Positions 25,566 through 34,768 are shown, numbered from the stretch's first letter. The stretch: 64,000 nt of DNA from Pseudomonas oryzihabitans (GCF_007665395.1 NZ_VDND01000004.1:297847-361846); one strand, 5' to 3'. Translations and numbers: made by a program. The notes: generated by a model from the letters alone, not told the origin.

Positions 25566-27095
25566 TCAGTTGGCCTGGACGATGTCCAGGGCCTCGGCAC
25601 GCCCCAGGGGTTGGCGCAGGCGCTGGGCCAGGAGGGCGGTGGCACGTTCCCGCTGGCAGGCGATCACGCCGACCACCAGCTCCTCGGCGAGCAACAGGGC
25701 GACGAAGGTCTGGTCGCCGAGGCTGCCCTCGAGGTGCATGTCGTCCCACTGGCGCGGATGCCCCAGGTATTCGTATCGCTTGCCGTGATGCAGGGTCCAG
25801 AAGAAGGGTACGTCGGCATAGGCCTCGGCCTGACCGAGCAGGTTGCGCGCCGCCAGGCGGCCGTGTTGCTGGGCCAGGCGCCAGTGCTCGATGCGCGTCG
25901 GCTGGCCGGCGAAGGGGAAGGTGGCGAGATCGCCCACGGCGTAGAGCCCCTCAGCGGCCTCGAGCTGGGCATCCACCGGGACGCTGCCGTCCTCGGCCAG
26001 GGGCAAGTTGGCCAGGAAGCCGGTCGCCGGGATGATGCCGGTACCGACCAGTACCAGATCGGCGGGCAACAGTGTGCCGTCCTCGAGTCTGACCTGGCGG
26101 ACACGATCCTCGCCCTCGAAGCCCACTACCTCGCTGGGGGCGTGGAAGGTCACGCCATTGGCCTCGTGCAGGGTCTTGAAGTGCTGGCCGAGGGTCTCGC
26201 CCATCTGCTTGACGAAGGGCAGGGAAGCGGGGGAGACCACATCCACCGCCAGCCCCTGCTTGCGCAGGGCCGAAGCGGCTTCCAGACCGATGAAGCTGGC
26301 ACCGACGATCACCGCGCGGGCCTCGGTGGGCAGATCGGCGAGGATCGCGGCGGCGTCGGCACGGGTCCGCAACAGGTGGATGCCTTCGAGTTCGGCACCC
26401 GGCACGTTGAGCGGCTTGGGTTCGCCACCCGTGGCGAGCACACAGCCGTCGTAGGTCAGGGTCTGGCCGTTGGCGAGTTCCAGCTGACGGGCTTGGGGAT
26501 CCAGGCGGATCACCTCGGCATGCAGGCGTTCGATGCGTTGCTGGCGGAAGAAGTCGGCGTCACGCAGTGGCGGCGCTTCCTCGGGGGCCTTGTCGCCCTG
26601 GAGGACGAATTTGGACAGGGCGGTACGATCATAGGGTTCGCCCGCTTCGCGACCGATCAGCAGCAGGCGCCCGCCAAAACCGAATTCGCGCAGGGCGGCG
26701 GCGGCAGCGGTCCCCGCGGCGCCGGCACCGACGATGGCGAAGAGGCGCTCGTCGCGCTGGAGTTCAGGCGTCTGCGCTGGCAGCGGCTCGCGACCGACCA
26801 GCACCGCTCCGTCGCGCACCTCCACCGGATAGCGCTGCAGGGCATCCAGCGCGGGTGGTTCGCAGAGACCGCCATCGTCGACGGCGAAGCTCGCCTTGTG
26901 CCAGGGGCAGACCAGCCGGCCCTGGCAGACCGCGCCATCCTCCAGCGGCGCGCCGGCATGGGGGCAGTGGGCCTGGAAGGCGCGCACCTCGTCGCCAATG
27001 CGTAGCAGCAGGATTTCCTGGTCGTCTATCTGGACGGCGGTACCGCGGTCTTCACGCAGGTCGGCGAGGCGCGCGACCGGGTGCAGGGTAGTCAT
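25566..27095 (-). CDS. FAD-dependent NAD(P)H oxidoreductase with N-terminal Rieske domain
   Basis: A 509-residue fusion. Residues 1-100 are a Rieske [2Fe-2S] ferredoxin with ligands C44-x-H46 and C63-x2-H66. Residues about 115-509 are a pyridine nucleotide-disulfide oxidoreductase (A-I-V-G-A-G-A-A-G-T for FAD, and V-I-V-G-A-S-F-I-G-L-E for NAD(P)). The order matches the AIFM3-like/ferredoxin reductase family with a built-in Rieske electron carrier. It may pass electrons from NAD(P)H to an oxygenase or to the co-encoded flavin protein. GGGAG lies six bases before the ATG. Confidence 0.9.
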   Translation of the reverse strand: MTTLHPVARLADLREDRGTAVQIDDQEILLLRIGDEVRAFQAHCPHAGAPLEDGAVCQGRLVCPWHKASFAVDDGGLCEPPALDALQRYPVEVRDGAVLVGREPLPAQTPELQRDERLFAIVGAGAAGTAAAAALREFGFGGRLLLIGREAGEPYDRTALSKFVLQGDKAPEEAPPLRDADFFRQQRIERLHAEVIRLDPQARQLELANGQTLTYDGCVLATGGEPKPLNVPGAELEGIHLLRTRADAAAILADLPTEARAVIVGASFIGLEAASALRKQGLAVDVVSPASLPFVKQMGETLGQHFKTLHEANGVTFHAPSEVVGFEGEDRVRQVRLEDGTLLPADLVLVGTGIIPATGFLANLPLAEDGSVPVDAQLEAAEGLYAVGDLATFPFAGQPTRIEHWRLAQQHGRLAARNLLGQAEAYADVPFFWTLHHGKRYEYLGHPRQWDDMHLEGSLGDQTFVALLLAEELVVGVIACQRERATALLAQRLRQPLGRAEALDIVQAN

Positions 27096-27176
27096 GGTGG
27101 TCTCCCGGCACCCTCGGGGGTGCTCTCTGCATCAGGCTCAGAAGCTTCGAGGGAGCGCAGCGGCGCCGGGTTCCGC

Positions 27177-28091
27177 TCAGGTGGCAGGCGGCAGGGGATG
27201 GCGGTGCGGTAAGTCGGGGGCATCCAGGGGATCGGCGTGGACCAGCACCTCGGCCTGGGGATATTCGGCGCGGATCGCCGCCTCCACCTCGTCGCAGAGC
27301 ACATGGGCGCGCGACAGGCTGATCTCGCCGGGTAGCTCCAGGTGCAGCTGGACGAACCAGTGATTGCCGGAGATGCGGGTGCGCAGGTCGTGCGCGCCTT
27401 CGACGCCAGGAACCTGGCAGGCCAGCTGGAGCATGTGCTCGCTGATGTCGCTGGGCAGTTCCTGGTCCATCAGCACGCCGAAGGAATCGCGGGCGATGCC
27501 GTAGGCGCTCCAGAGGATGTACAGGGCGATGGCCAGGCCGAACAGCGGGTCCAGCCAGTACCAGCCGAAGCCGGTCAGCGCCAGGGCGACCAGGATGGCC
27601 AGGTTGAGCAGCAGGTCGGAGCGATAGTGCAGGGCGTCGGCGCGCACCACCGTGGAATCGGTCAGGCGGATCACGTGCTGCTGGTAGGCCACCAGCACAC
27701 CCGTCAGCGCCAGTGAGAAGAGGGTGACGGCGATACCCAGGGCATGGGCGCCCAGGGGTTCCGGCTGTTGCAGGCGACCGATCGCCTGCCAGGCGATGAG
27801 CACGGCGCTCACGCCGATGAACACCGCCTGGGCGATCCCGGCCAGCGACTCGGCCTTGCCATGGCCATAGCGGTGATCCTGATCCGCCGGCTTGAGCGCG
27901 TAGTGCACCGCCAGCAGATTGAAGATCGAGGCCAGACCGTCGAGCAGCGAATCGGTCAGGCCGGCGAGCAGGCTGACCGAGCCGCTGAACCACCAGGCGA
28001 CCGCCTTGGCCAGGATCAGCGTCGTCGCCACCGCCACCGAAGCGGCCGTGGCGCGGCGCAGCAGCCGCTCGGTGCGGTGCGGGTCGCTCAT
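27177..28091 (-). CDS. fieF: Cation diffusion facilitator, FieF-like metal exporter
   Basis: A 304-residue CDF transporter. The first metal-site helix D-S-L-L-D and the later H-Y-R-S-D supply the D/D-H/D site of FieF; G-H-G-K-A-E-S-L-A follows helix II, and the cytoplasmic C-terminal domain has G-A-H-D-L-R-T-R and H-L-E-L. It expels Zn2+/Fe2+ using the proton gradient. The start ATG 28091 overlaps the stop of the upstream lipoprotein gene (TGATG), and the similarity to E. coli FieF runs the full length. Confidence 0.9.
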   Translation of the reverse strand: MSDPHRTERLLRRATAASVAVATTLILAKAVAWWFSGSVSLLAGLTDSLLDGLASIFNLLAVHYALKPADQDHRYGHGKAESLAGIAQAVFIGVSAVLIAWQAIGRLQQPEPLGAHALGIAVTLFSLALTGVLVAYQQHVIRLTDSTVVRADALHYRSDLLLNLAILVALALTGFGWYWLDPLFGLAIALYILWSAYGIARDSFGVLMDQELPSDISEHMLQLACQVPGVEGAHDLRTRISGNHWFVQLHLELPGEISLSRAHVLCDEVEAAIRAEYPQAEVLVHADPLDAPDLPHRHPLPPAT

Positions 28092-28516
28092 CAGCCGCGC
28101 GGCGCGAGGCCCAGGCTGGCGAGCTGCTCGTTGCTGCCGCTGCGCTGCAGCAGGCGCGGATCGTCGAGCGGCAGGGTGTTGCCGGTGGCGTGCTGGATGA
28201 TGGCCTTGAGGCGCGCCCGGTCGACGCTGCCATCGGCATTGACGGCCTTGTGCAGCTCGGCCGGATCCACTTCGGCACGCTTGTTGTCGGGCAGGTAGAT
28301 GGCGCCGGTGGCGAAGTCCACGCCGAAGGCGATCAGACCCGGGATGATGTAGAAGAGCAGGCCGATGGCATCCAGGGCGACGATGCCCGGATCGATACGG
28401 CCACTGCCGGTGATCTGGCCGCGGCGCTCGGGATAGAACAGCGAGCCGCAGGCGGTCAATTGGGTGAACAGGGCAGCGGCGAGGACGCCACACACCGCGC
28501 GGGTACGCATCGACAT
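28091..28516 (-). CDS. Small lipoprotein of unknown function
   Basis: A 141-residue protein with a lipoprotein signal: basic start, hydrophobic run and a lipobox L-T-A-C (Cys at about 23). The mature part has a hydrophobic stretch I-G-L-L-F-Y-I-I-P-G-L-I-A-F-G-V-D-F-A-T-G-A-I-Y-L (in two pieces, about 50-75), as in YceK/YidQ-like lipoproteins. ATG 28516 has AGGAGG six bases upstream. Its stop overlaps the fieF start, so the two are translationally coupled; a role beside metal export is possible but unproven. Confidence 0.75.
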   Translation of the reverse strand: MSMRTRAVCGVLAAALFTQLTACGSLFYPERRGQITGSGRIDPGIVALDAIGLLFYIIPGLIAFGVDFATGAIYLPDNKRAEVDPAELHKAVNADGSVDRARLKAIIQHATGNTLPLDDPRLLQRSGSNEQLASLGLAPRG

Positions 28517-28580
28517 AGACAACCTCCTGTTGGATGAGGCCGCCACTATAGCGGCCGGAATCGAGGCGGGCGAGACGCTT

Positions 28581-28586
28581 TATACT
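28581..28586 (+). promoter_or_regulatory. Candidate -10 element of hrpB
   Basis: TATACT followed by GCCCGCC, 32 bases before the hrpB ATG. No good -35 is visible. Similar TATACT-G-C/G-C elements precede the fumarase gene (6138-6143, minus) and the coiled-coil gene (57348-57353), suggesting a common house-keeping promoter form here. Confidence 0.35.
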
Positions 28587-28618
28587 GCCCGCCCCGTTGA
28601 GACCTCTGGCCGTGCCAA

Positions 28619-31123
28619 ATGACGCCCCTGCCCATCGATGTTGTCTTGCCCAACCTGCGCCAGGCCCTCGCCACCCGTGATGACTGCGTGCTGGAGGCAC
28701 CGCCCGGCGCCGGCAAGACCACCCGGGTGCCCCTGGCCCTGCTCGATGAGCCCTGGCTGGCTGGACAGCGCATCCTGCTGCTCGAACCCCGACGCCTTGC
28801 GGCCCGGGCGGCTGCCGAGCGGCTGGCGGCGGAGCGCGGCGAGGCGGTTGGTGAGACCGTGGGCTATCGCATCCGCCTGGAAAGCCGGGTAGGGCCGCGT
28901 ACCCGCATCGAGGTGGTCACCGAGGGCATCCTCACCCGCCGACTGCAGGATGACCCGGCGCTGGAGGGCGTTGGCCTGGTGATCTTCGACGAATTCCACG
29001 AACGCAGCCTGGACGCCGACCTGGCCCTGGCGCTGACCCTGAGCGGTCGCGAATTGCTGCGCGATACGCCGCTCAAGGTGCTGGTGATGTCCGCCACCCT
29101 GGAGGGCGAGCGGCTGGCGGCCTTGCTCGATGGAGCGCCCGTGGTGCGCAGCGAGGGGCGGATGTTTCCGGTCACGACCCGCTGGGGCCGGCCCCTCGGC
29201 CAGGATGAGCGCCTCGACGCGCGGGTGGCCGCCACGGTGCTGCAGGCGCTGGACGAGGAAAGCGGCAGCCTGCTGGTGTTCCTCCCCGGGCAGGAGGAAA
29301 TCCGCCGCACGGCCGAGCGCCTGGCGGAGCAACTGCCCGCCGGGGTACTGCTCTGTCCGCTGCATGGCGAGCTGGAGCTGGCAGCCCAGCGCGCCGCCAT
29401 CGAGCCGGCGCCGGCGGGCACGCGCAAGGTGGTGCTGGCCACCAACATCGCCGAGACCAGTCTGACCATCGAGGGCGTGCGGGTGGTGGTGGACGCCGGA
29501 TTGGCGCGGGTGCCGGCCTTCGATCCCGGTAGCGGCATGACCCGCCTGACCACCCGCCGCATCTCCCGTGCCTCGGCGACCCAGCGCCAGGGTCGCGCCG
29601 GGCGGCTGGAACCGGGCGTCTGCTACCGACTCTGGTCGGAAGAGCTGCACCAGCAACTACCAGCCTATGACAGCGCCGAGATCCTCCAGGCCGACTTGGC
29701 CGGCCTGGCGCTGCAACTGGCGCGCTGGGGCATGAGCGCGGAAGAGCTGGCCTGGCTCGATCCCCCGCCCGCCGCCGCCCTGGCCCAGGCCCGCGACCTG
29801 CTGGTCCGCCTGGGCGCCCTGGACGAACAGGGCAGCCTCACTGCCCACGGTCAGGCCATGAGCGGCCTGCCGGCCCATCCGCGCCTGGCGCACCTGCTGC
29901 TGCGCGGCCAGGCCTGGGGCCTCCCCGAGCGTGCCTGCGAGATCGCCGCGCTGCTGGGCGAGCGCGACCTGGCGCCGGGGCAGGGCGCCGATCTGCATAC
30001 CCGCTTGCTGCTGCTGGCCGGTGAAGGCCGCGGCCCGCGTGGCGGCGTGGCGCGCATCCGCCAGCTGGTCCGCCAGTATCGTGGTCTGCTGAGGGGCAAG
30101 GCTACGGAGCCGGTGGCCGACCCTGAGCACCCGCGCTGGACCGGCGCCCTGCTGGCCTGCGCCTATCCGGATCGCGTTGCCCAGCAGCGCAAGGCCGGCG
30201 GCCAGGACTATCGCCTGGCCAATGGCCGGGCCGCCAGCTTTGGCGAGCCGGATGCGCTGATGAAGTCGCCCTGGCTGGTGGTGGCCGACCTGGGCAGTCG
30301 CCAGGGGCAGCGCGAAGAGCGCATCTACCTCGCTGCCGAGCTGGAGCCGGGTCTGTTCGACGGGCCCTTGGCCGAGCAGGTGGCCAGCCATGACGAACTG
30401 GACTGGGACGAACGCGAGGGCGTCCTGCGCGCCGAGCGCCAGCGGCGGGTGGGCCAGCTGGTATTGAATCGCGAGCCGCTGAAGAACCTGGACGTCGCCG
30501 CCCGCAGCCGGGCGCTGCTTGGGCTGGTGCGGCGCAAGGGCCTGGAGCTGCTGCCCTGGACGCCGGAGCTGCGCCAGTGGCAGGCGCGGGTGGCGCTGCT
30601 GCGCCAGCTGGATCTGCAGCAGCAGCCGACGAGCGACTGGCCGGATGTGAGTGACGCCGCCTTGCTGGCCACGCTGGAAGACTGGCTGCTGCCCTATCTG
30701 GATCGCGTCACCCGCCTGGCCCACTTCGCCACCCTGGACCTGGCCGCCATGCTCCAGGGGCTGTTGCCCTGGCCGCTGCCGCGACAGCTCGACGAACTGG
30801 CGCCGCGCAGTCTGGCGGTGCCCTCCGGTTCCAGCATCCGCCTGGATTACAGCGAGCAGCCACCGGTGCTGGCGGTACGGTTGCAGGAGCTGTTCGGCCT
30901 CGCCGACACCCCGCGCATCGCCGCTAGCCGCCTGGCGGTCAAGCTGCACCTGCTCTCGCCGGCGCGCCGCCCGGTGCAGGTCACCCAGGACCTGGCCAGC
31001 TTCTGGGCCAATACCTACGCCGAGGTGAAGAAGGATCTCAAGGGCCGCTATCCCAAGCACTACTGGCCGGACGATCCGCTGATCGCCGAACCCACAGCAC
31101 GGGCCAAGCCGCGGGGGACGTGA
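28619..31123 (+). CDS. hrpB: ATP-dependent helicase HrpB
   Basis: An 834-residue DEAH-family helicase of the HrpB type. Motif I is P-P-G-A-G-K-T (28-34), motif II D-E-F-H (124-127, the DExH variant), motif III S-A-T and motif VI Q-R-Q-G-R-A-G-R. The C-terminal HrpB-specific region is complete, ending with the family's W-P-D-D-P-L pattern. Helicase substrate in vivo is unclear; mutants in related bacteria have modest phenotypes. It is divergent from the lipoprotein/fieF pair. Confidence 0.93.
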   Translation: MTPLPIDVVLPNLRQALATRDDCVLEAPPGAGKTTRVPLALLDEPWLAGQRILLLEPRRLAARAAAERLAAERGEAVGETVGYRIRLESRVGPRTRIEVVTEGILTRRLQDDPALEGVGLVIFDEFHERSLDADLALALTLSGRELLRDTPLKVLVMSATLEGERLAALLDGAPVVRSEGRMFPVTTRWGRPLGQDERLDARVAATVLQALDEESGSLLVFLPGQEEIRRTAERLAEQLPAGVLLCPLHGELELAAQRAAIEPAPAGTRKVVLATNIAETSLTIEGVRVVVDAGLARVPAFDPGSGMTRLTTRRISRASATQRQGRAGRLEPGVCYRLWSEELHQQLPAYDSAEILQADLAGLALQLARWGMSAEELAWLDPPPAAALAQARDLLVRLGALDEQGSLTAHGQAMSGLPAHPRLAHLLLRGQAWGLPERACEIAALLGERDLAPGQGADLHTRLLLLAGEGRGPRGGVARIRQLVRQYRGLLRGKATEPVADPEHPRWTGALLACAYPDRVAQQRKAGGQDYRLANGRAASFGEPDALMKSPWLVVADLGSRQGQREERIYLAAELEPGLFDGPLAEQVASHDELDWDEREGVLRAERQRRVGQLVLNREPLKNLDVAARSRALLGLVRRKGLELLPWTPELRQWQARVALLRQLDLQQQPTSDWPDVSDAALLATLEDWLLPYLDRVTRLAHFATLDLAAMLQGLLPWPLPRQLDELAPRSLAVPSGSSIRLDYSEQPPVLAVRLQELFGLADTPRIAASRLAVKLHLLSPARRPVQVTQDLASFWANTYAEVKKDLKGRYPKHYWPDDPLIAEPTARAKPRGT

Positions 31124-31141
31124 GCGTCGCGCCTCGACGCT
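31123..31141 (+). terminator. Hairpin directly after hrpB
   Basis: A 7-bp stem AGCGTCG/CGACGCT with a 5-base loop begins at the last base of the hrpB stop codon. There is no T-run, so it is at best a weak terminator. Confidence 0.35.
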
Positions 31142-31234
31142 GAGAGGATTAGGCAAGACCGCCAGACGATCCGGCAGCGAGAGCGTCGCGCACCGGCGCT
31201 AGCATGGACGCTTCCATAACGACTGGAGCGAGCC

Positions 31235-32065
31235 ATGAACGAGAGCAAGACCCTTTTCATCACCGGCGTGAGCAGTGGTTTCGGCAAGGCGCTGGCAAGC
31301 GAAGCCCTGGCGGCCGGTCATCGCGTCATCGGCACGCTGCGCCGGGAAGCCGATCGACAGGCCTTCGCCGCCCTGTCGCCCAATGCCCACGGCATCCTGC
31401 TGGATGTCACGGACTACGCTCGCCTCGAGGCGGTGGTCGCCGAGGTGCAGGCAGCGCTTGGCCCGGTGGATGTGCTGGTGAACAACGCCGGCTACGGCCA
31501 TGAAGGCATTCTCGAAGAGTCACCGCTGGAAGAGCTGCGCCAGCAATTCGAGGTCAACGTCTTCGCCGCCGTGGCCGTGATCAAGGCTTTTCTGCCGGCG
31601 TTCCGCCAGCGCCGCCGTGGTCATATCATCAATATCACTTCCATGGGGGGCACCATTACCTTTCCAGGCGTCTCCTACTATTGCGGCAGCAAGTTCGCCC
31701 TCGAAGGCATCTCGGCCGCCTTGGGCCAGGAACTGGAACCGTTCGGGGTGCAGGTCACCGCCGTGGCGCCGGGTTCCTTCCGCACCGACTGGGCGGGGCG
31801 TTCGATGCGCCGTACCCCGCGCAGCATCGCCGACTACGATGAGCAGTTCGCGCCGATCCGCGCGGCGCGTGAGGCCAAGAGTGGCAAGCAACTGGGCGAT
31901 CCACGCAAGGCGGCCCAGGCAATCTTGCAGCTCATCGCCATGCCGACACCGCCCAGGCAGCTGCTGCTGGGGAGCGATGCCTTGCAGCGGGTGCGCGAAC
32001 ATCTGGCCGGGGCCACGCGGGAGATCGAGCGCTGGGAGACCCTGACGCGTTCCACCGATGGCTGA
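31235..32065 (+). CDS. Short-chain dehydrogenase/reductase
   Basis: A 276-residue classical SDR. Coenzyme motif T-G-V-S-S-G-F-G (11-18), N-N-A-G-Y-G, catalytic Ser in I-T-S-M and Y-x3-K as Y-C-G-S-K are present. The Arg-rich start of strand 2 (T-L-R-R-E) suggests NADP preference. GGAG precedes the ATG by six bases. An AraC-type regulator gene starts 12 bases downstream, so the enzyme and its regulator are probably one transcript. The substrate is unknown. Confidence 0.9.
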   Translation: MNESKTLFITGVSSGFGKALASEALAAGHRVIGTLRREADRQAFAALSPNAHGILLDVTDYARLEAVVAEVQAALGPVDVLVNNAGYGHEGILEESPLEELRQQFEVNVFAAVAVIKAFLPAFRQRRRGHIINITSMGGTITFPGVSYYCGSKFALEGISAALGQELEPFGVQVTAVAPGSFRTDWAGRSMRRTPRSIADYDEQFAPIRAAREAKSGKQLGDPRKAAQAILQLIAMPTPPRQLLLGSDALQRVREHLAGATREIERWETLTRSTDG

Positions 32066-32077
32066 GAAGGAGCCCCC

Positions 32078-33016
32078 ATGAGCCCGAGCGATCCCCTGAC
32101 CCGACGTCACGTGGAGGTGCTGCGGGCGTTGGCGCCGCAGGAAGGCTACAACCTCAGCGCCCTGGAGGACGTGCGCTTCCTGCGCTCGGATCGTCCGCTC
32201 AGCGGGGTTCCGGTGCTCTATGATCCGGGCATCGTCATCGTCTGCCAGGGCGGCAAGCGCGGCTATTTCGGCGATCGCGTCTATCGCTACGATGCCCAGC
32301 ACTACCTGGTGGTCTCGGTGCCGGTGCCCTTCACCATGGAGACTGATGCCAGCCCGGAGGAGCCCTTGCTGGCCATCTACCTGCGGCTGGATTTCCAGCT
32401 GGTCAGCGAACTGGTCCTGCAACTGGATACCGAGCTGGGCCCACCCAGAGAGCCACCCCGGGGGCTGTATGCCTCGCCCCTGGACGAGGCGCTGCGCCTT
32501 TCCACGCTGCGCTTCCTGGAGGTCCTGAGCGTTCCCACGGACGCCCGCTTGCTCGGACCGACGCTGCTGCGTGAGGTGTACTATCGCGTGCTGACGGGCG
32601 CCCAGGGTGGCTCGCTGCGCGCGGCCCTGGATCGCCAGGGGCACTTCGGCCGCATCGCCCGCGTCTTGCGCACCCTGCACGCCCGCTATGCCGAACGGCT
32701 CGACGTGGATGCCCTGGCGGGCGAGGCCCTCATGAGCCTGCCGAGCTTTCACCGCCACTTCCGCCAGGTGACCGGTACCTCGCCGATGCAATACCTGAAG
32801 TCGATCCGCCTGCACCAGGCGCGGCTGCTGATGCTGCGCGACGCCTTGCCGGCGGCGAACGCGGCCTTCGCCGTGGGCTACGAAAGCGCCTCGCAATTCA
32901 GTCGCGAATTCAAGCGGCTGTTCGGCCGGACGCCGCTGGCGGAGATCGACTGGATGAAGGCCACCTATGCGTTGCCGGCGCCGCCTGCGTCGGCGGTTTA
33001 CGTCTCTTCGCACTGA
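32078..33016 (+). CDS. AraC family transcriptional regulator
   Basis: A 312-residue regulator with an AraC_N-type cupin sensing domain (about 20-185) and two C-terminal helix-turn-helix motifs (about 210-300; L-A-G-E-A-L-M-S and G-Y-E-S-A-S-Q-F-S-R-E-F-K-R-L-F-G). AAGGAG lies five bases before the ATG. Placement directly behind the SDR gene suggests it controls that gene. The ligand cannot be inferred. Confidence 0.88.
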   Translation: MSPSDPLTRRHVEVLRALAPQEGYNLSALEDVRFLRSDRPLSGVPVLYDPGIVIVCQGGKRGYFGDRVYRYDAQHYLVVSVPVPFTMETDASPEEPLLAIYLRLDFQLVSELVLQLDTELGPPREPPRGLYASPLDEALRLSTLRFLEVLSVPTDARLLGPTLLREVYYRVLTGAQGGSLRAALDRQGHFGRIARVLRTLHARYAERLDVDALAGEALMSLPSFHRHFRQVTGTSPMQYLKSIRLHQARLLMLRDALPAANAAFAVGYESASQFSREFKRLFGRTPLAEIDWMKATYALPAPPASAVYVSSH

Positions 33017-33079
33017 GGCAGTCCGTCCGAAAGGCTGGGCGACCCGGCTCCTACCGGAACCAAGCGGCATTGGCCCCCG

Positions 33080-33093
33080 GTCTGAATTCAGAC
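33080..33093. promoter_or_regulatory. Perfect 14-bp palindrome upstream of the PPOX-fold gene
   Basis: GTCTGAATTCAGAC is fully self-complementary and lies 34 bases before the next ATG, where an operator would overlap the promoter or transcription start. It is too short to be a terminator with this AT centre. The binding protein is unknown; the adjacent AraC regulator normally prefers direct repeats. Confidence 0.35.
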
Positions 33094-33127
33094 TGGGCAA
33101 CCCTGCCCACCCACCGGAGCGATTCTC

Positions 33128-33556
33128 ATGGCCGACAAGACCTTGCACGACCTGTCCAAAGCGATGCGCGATCTGGATTTCTGCATGCTGACCACCGGCA
33201 GCGGGCGCTTGAGCAGCCGGCCGATGAGCAACAACGGCGACGTCGAATACGACGGGGACTCCTGGTTCTATGCCTACGAGGACTCGGCCAAGATCCGCGA
33301 CATTGAGCGGGAGCCGGCGGTAGGGCTGACCTTCACCGAAGGCAAGAGCCTGCTGGGCAAGCCTGGCCTCTTCGTCGCCATCGACGGCCGCGCTGAACTG
33401 ATCCGCGACCAGGCGCAATTCGAGGCACACTGGACCAAGAGCCTGGAGCGCTGGTTTCCCCAGGGCACCGACACGCCCGGCATGATCCTCATCAAGGTGC
33501 AGGCCGAACGCGTGCGTTACTGGGACGGCGAAGAGCAGGGCGAGCTGCGGCCCTAG
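33128..33556 (+). CDS. Pyridoxamine 5'-phosphate oxidase-fold (general stress) protein
   Basis: A 142-residue split-barrel protein of the PPOX/general stress protein 26 type (F-C-M-L-T-T, then S-R-P-M, W-F-Y-A-Y and the V-G-L-T-F strand). Members bind FMN or F420 and act in stress or redox reactions; few have a known substrate. GGAG lies eight bases before the ATG. The gene ends 3 bases from the convergent deaminase gene with no terminator between them. Confidence 0.85.
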   Translation: MADKTLHDLSKAMRDLDFCMLTTGSGRLSSRPMSNNGDVEYDGDSWFYAYEDSAKIRDIEREPAVGLTFTEGKSLLGKPGLFVAIDGRAELIRDQAQFEAHWTKSLERWFPQGTDTPGMILIKVQAERVRYWDGEEQGELRP

Positions 33557-33559
33557 GCC

Positions 33560-34768
33560 CTAGAAGCAGGTCGCAAAGGTCTCCACCACCTGCAGCTCCT
33601 CGTCGACGATGCAGCCCTGGCGCCACTTGTCGAAGGTGAGGCAGGGGTGAGAGGTGCCCAGGGCGATGATGTCGCCGATGGCCAGCGCGGTCCCCGGGGC
33701 CACGACCATGAAGGCGTGCTGATCCATGATGGCGGTGACCGTGCAGCCGCTGACGTCCACGGCGTCGGCTGCAGTCTGGCCGGGCTGGTAACGGCGCAGC
33801 GGCAGCGGCAGGCCGGCATCGTGGGCGATGTCGCGCTTGCCCAGGGCGAGGATGGCGAAACCGGGTTCGGGCATCGATTGCACATGGGCCCAGACCTCCA
33901 GCGCCGGTTGCAGGCCTTCGTGCAGACCGGTGCGGGCCAGGACGCCACGCTGGGCCTCGCGATAGATCCCGTGGTCATGGACCACGTAGCTGCCGGGGCG
34001 CATGACGGCGAGAAAGCGCTCGCGCACCTCCAACTGGTCAAAGGCGGCGGCGATCAGGTCGTACCAGGCCGAACCCGAGGCGGTGACGATGGGCCGGTCG
34101 AGGGCGAAGGCGCCCTGGCCGCGCAGTTCTTCGGCCAGGCGCACCAGGGAATCGGCGAAGGCGCGGATGTCGGTGGCCGCCTCGGCGCCGTGGATGACGC
34201 CCTCGTAGCCTTCGATGCCGGTCAGGCGCAGGGCGGGTTGCCCGGCGATGGCCCGCGCCAGTTCACGCACCTCGGCTTCGCTGCGGCAACCGCAACGGCC
34301 GCCGGGTACGCCGTATTCGATCATCACCTGCAGCGCCAGGCCGCGCTCGCCGAAGAAGGCGCCCAGGGCGGTGACCTGGTCGGGATGATCCACCAGGCAA
34401 TGGAAGTCGAAGTCCGGGTCGGCGGCGAGCAGTTCGGCGATCAACGCCAGGTTCGGTGCGCCGACCAACTGGTTGGCCATCAGCACCCGGCGGACGCCCT
34501 GGGCCTGGGCGGCGCGGGTCTGCACCGCGGTGGCCAGGGTCATGCCCCAGGCACCGGCGGCGAGCTGCCGTTGGAAGAGGGCTGGGGCCATGCTGGTCTT
34601 GCCGTGGGGTGCCAGTTCCGCACCACGGTCGCGGGCGAAGGCCTGCATCCAGGCGATGTTGTGGTCGAGGGCCTGCTGGTGGACGACCAGTGCAGGCAGG
34701 GCGACGTCATTGAGCAGGCTATCGCCCAGGTTGGCGGCGCCTTTCTCGGGAGCGGTGAGGCGGGTCAT
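33560..34768 (-). CDS. D-amino-acid dehydratase/deaminase (fold-III PLP enzyme, D-serine dehydratase-like)
   Basis: A 402-residue alanine-racemase-fold enzyme. PLP lysine K57 lies in P-H-G-K-T. The C-terminal domain of D-serine dehydratase/D-threonine aldolase type has H in D-Q-H-A-F and the H-P-C-L-T-F pair expected to bind a divalent metal. These enzymes eliminate water from, or cleave, D-serine, D-threonine or related 3-hydroxy D-amino acids, giving a 2-oxo acid and ammonia. The ATG overlaps the IclR gene stop (ATGA) and has AGGAG upstream. It is the last gene of a seven-gene unit with a transporter and RidA. Confidence 0.88.
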   Translation of the reverse strand: MTRLTAPEKGAANLGDSLLNDVALPALVVHQQALDHNIAWMQAFARDRGAELAPHGKTSMAPALFQRQLAAGAWGMTLATAVQTRAAQAQGVRRVLMANQLVGAPNLALIAELLAADPDFDFHCLVDHPDQVTALGAFFGERGLALQVMIEYGVPGGRCGCRSEAEVRELARAIAGQPALRLTGIEGYEGVIHGAEAATDIRAFADSLVRLAEELRGQGAFALDRPIVTASGSAWYDLIAAAFDQLEVRERFLAVMRPGSYVVHDHGIYREAQRGVLARTGLHEGLQPALEVWAHVQSMPEPGFAILALGKRDIAHDAGLPLPLRRYQPGQTAADAVDVSGCTVTAIMDQHAFMVVAPGTALAIGDIIALGTSHPCLTFDKWRQGCIVDEELQVVETFATCF

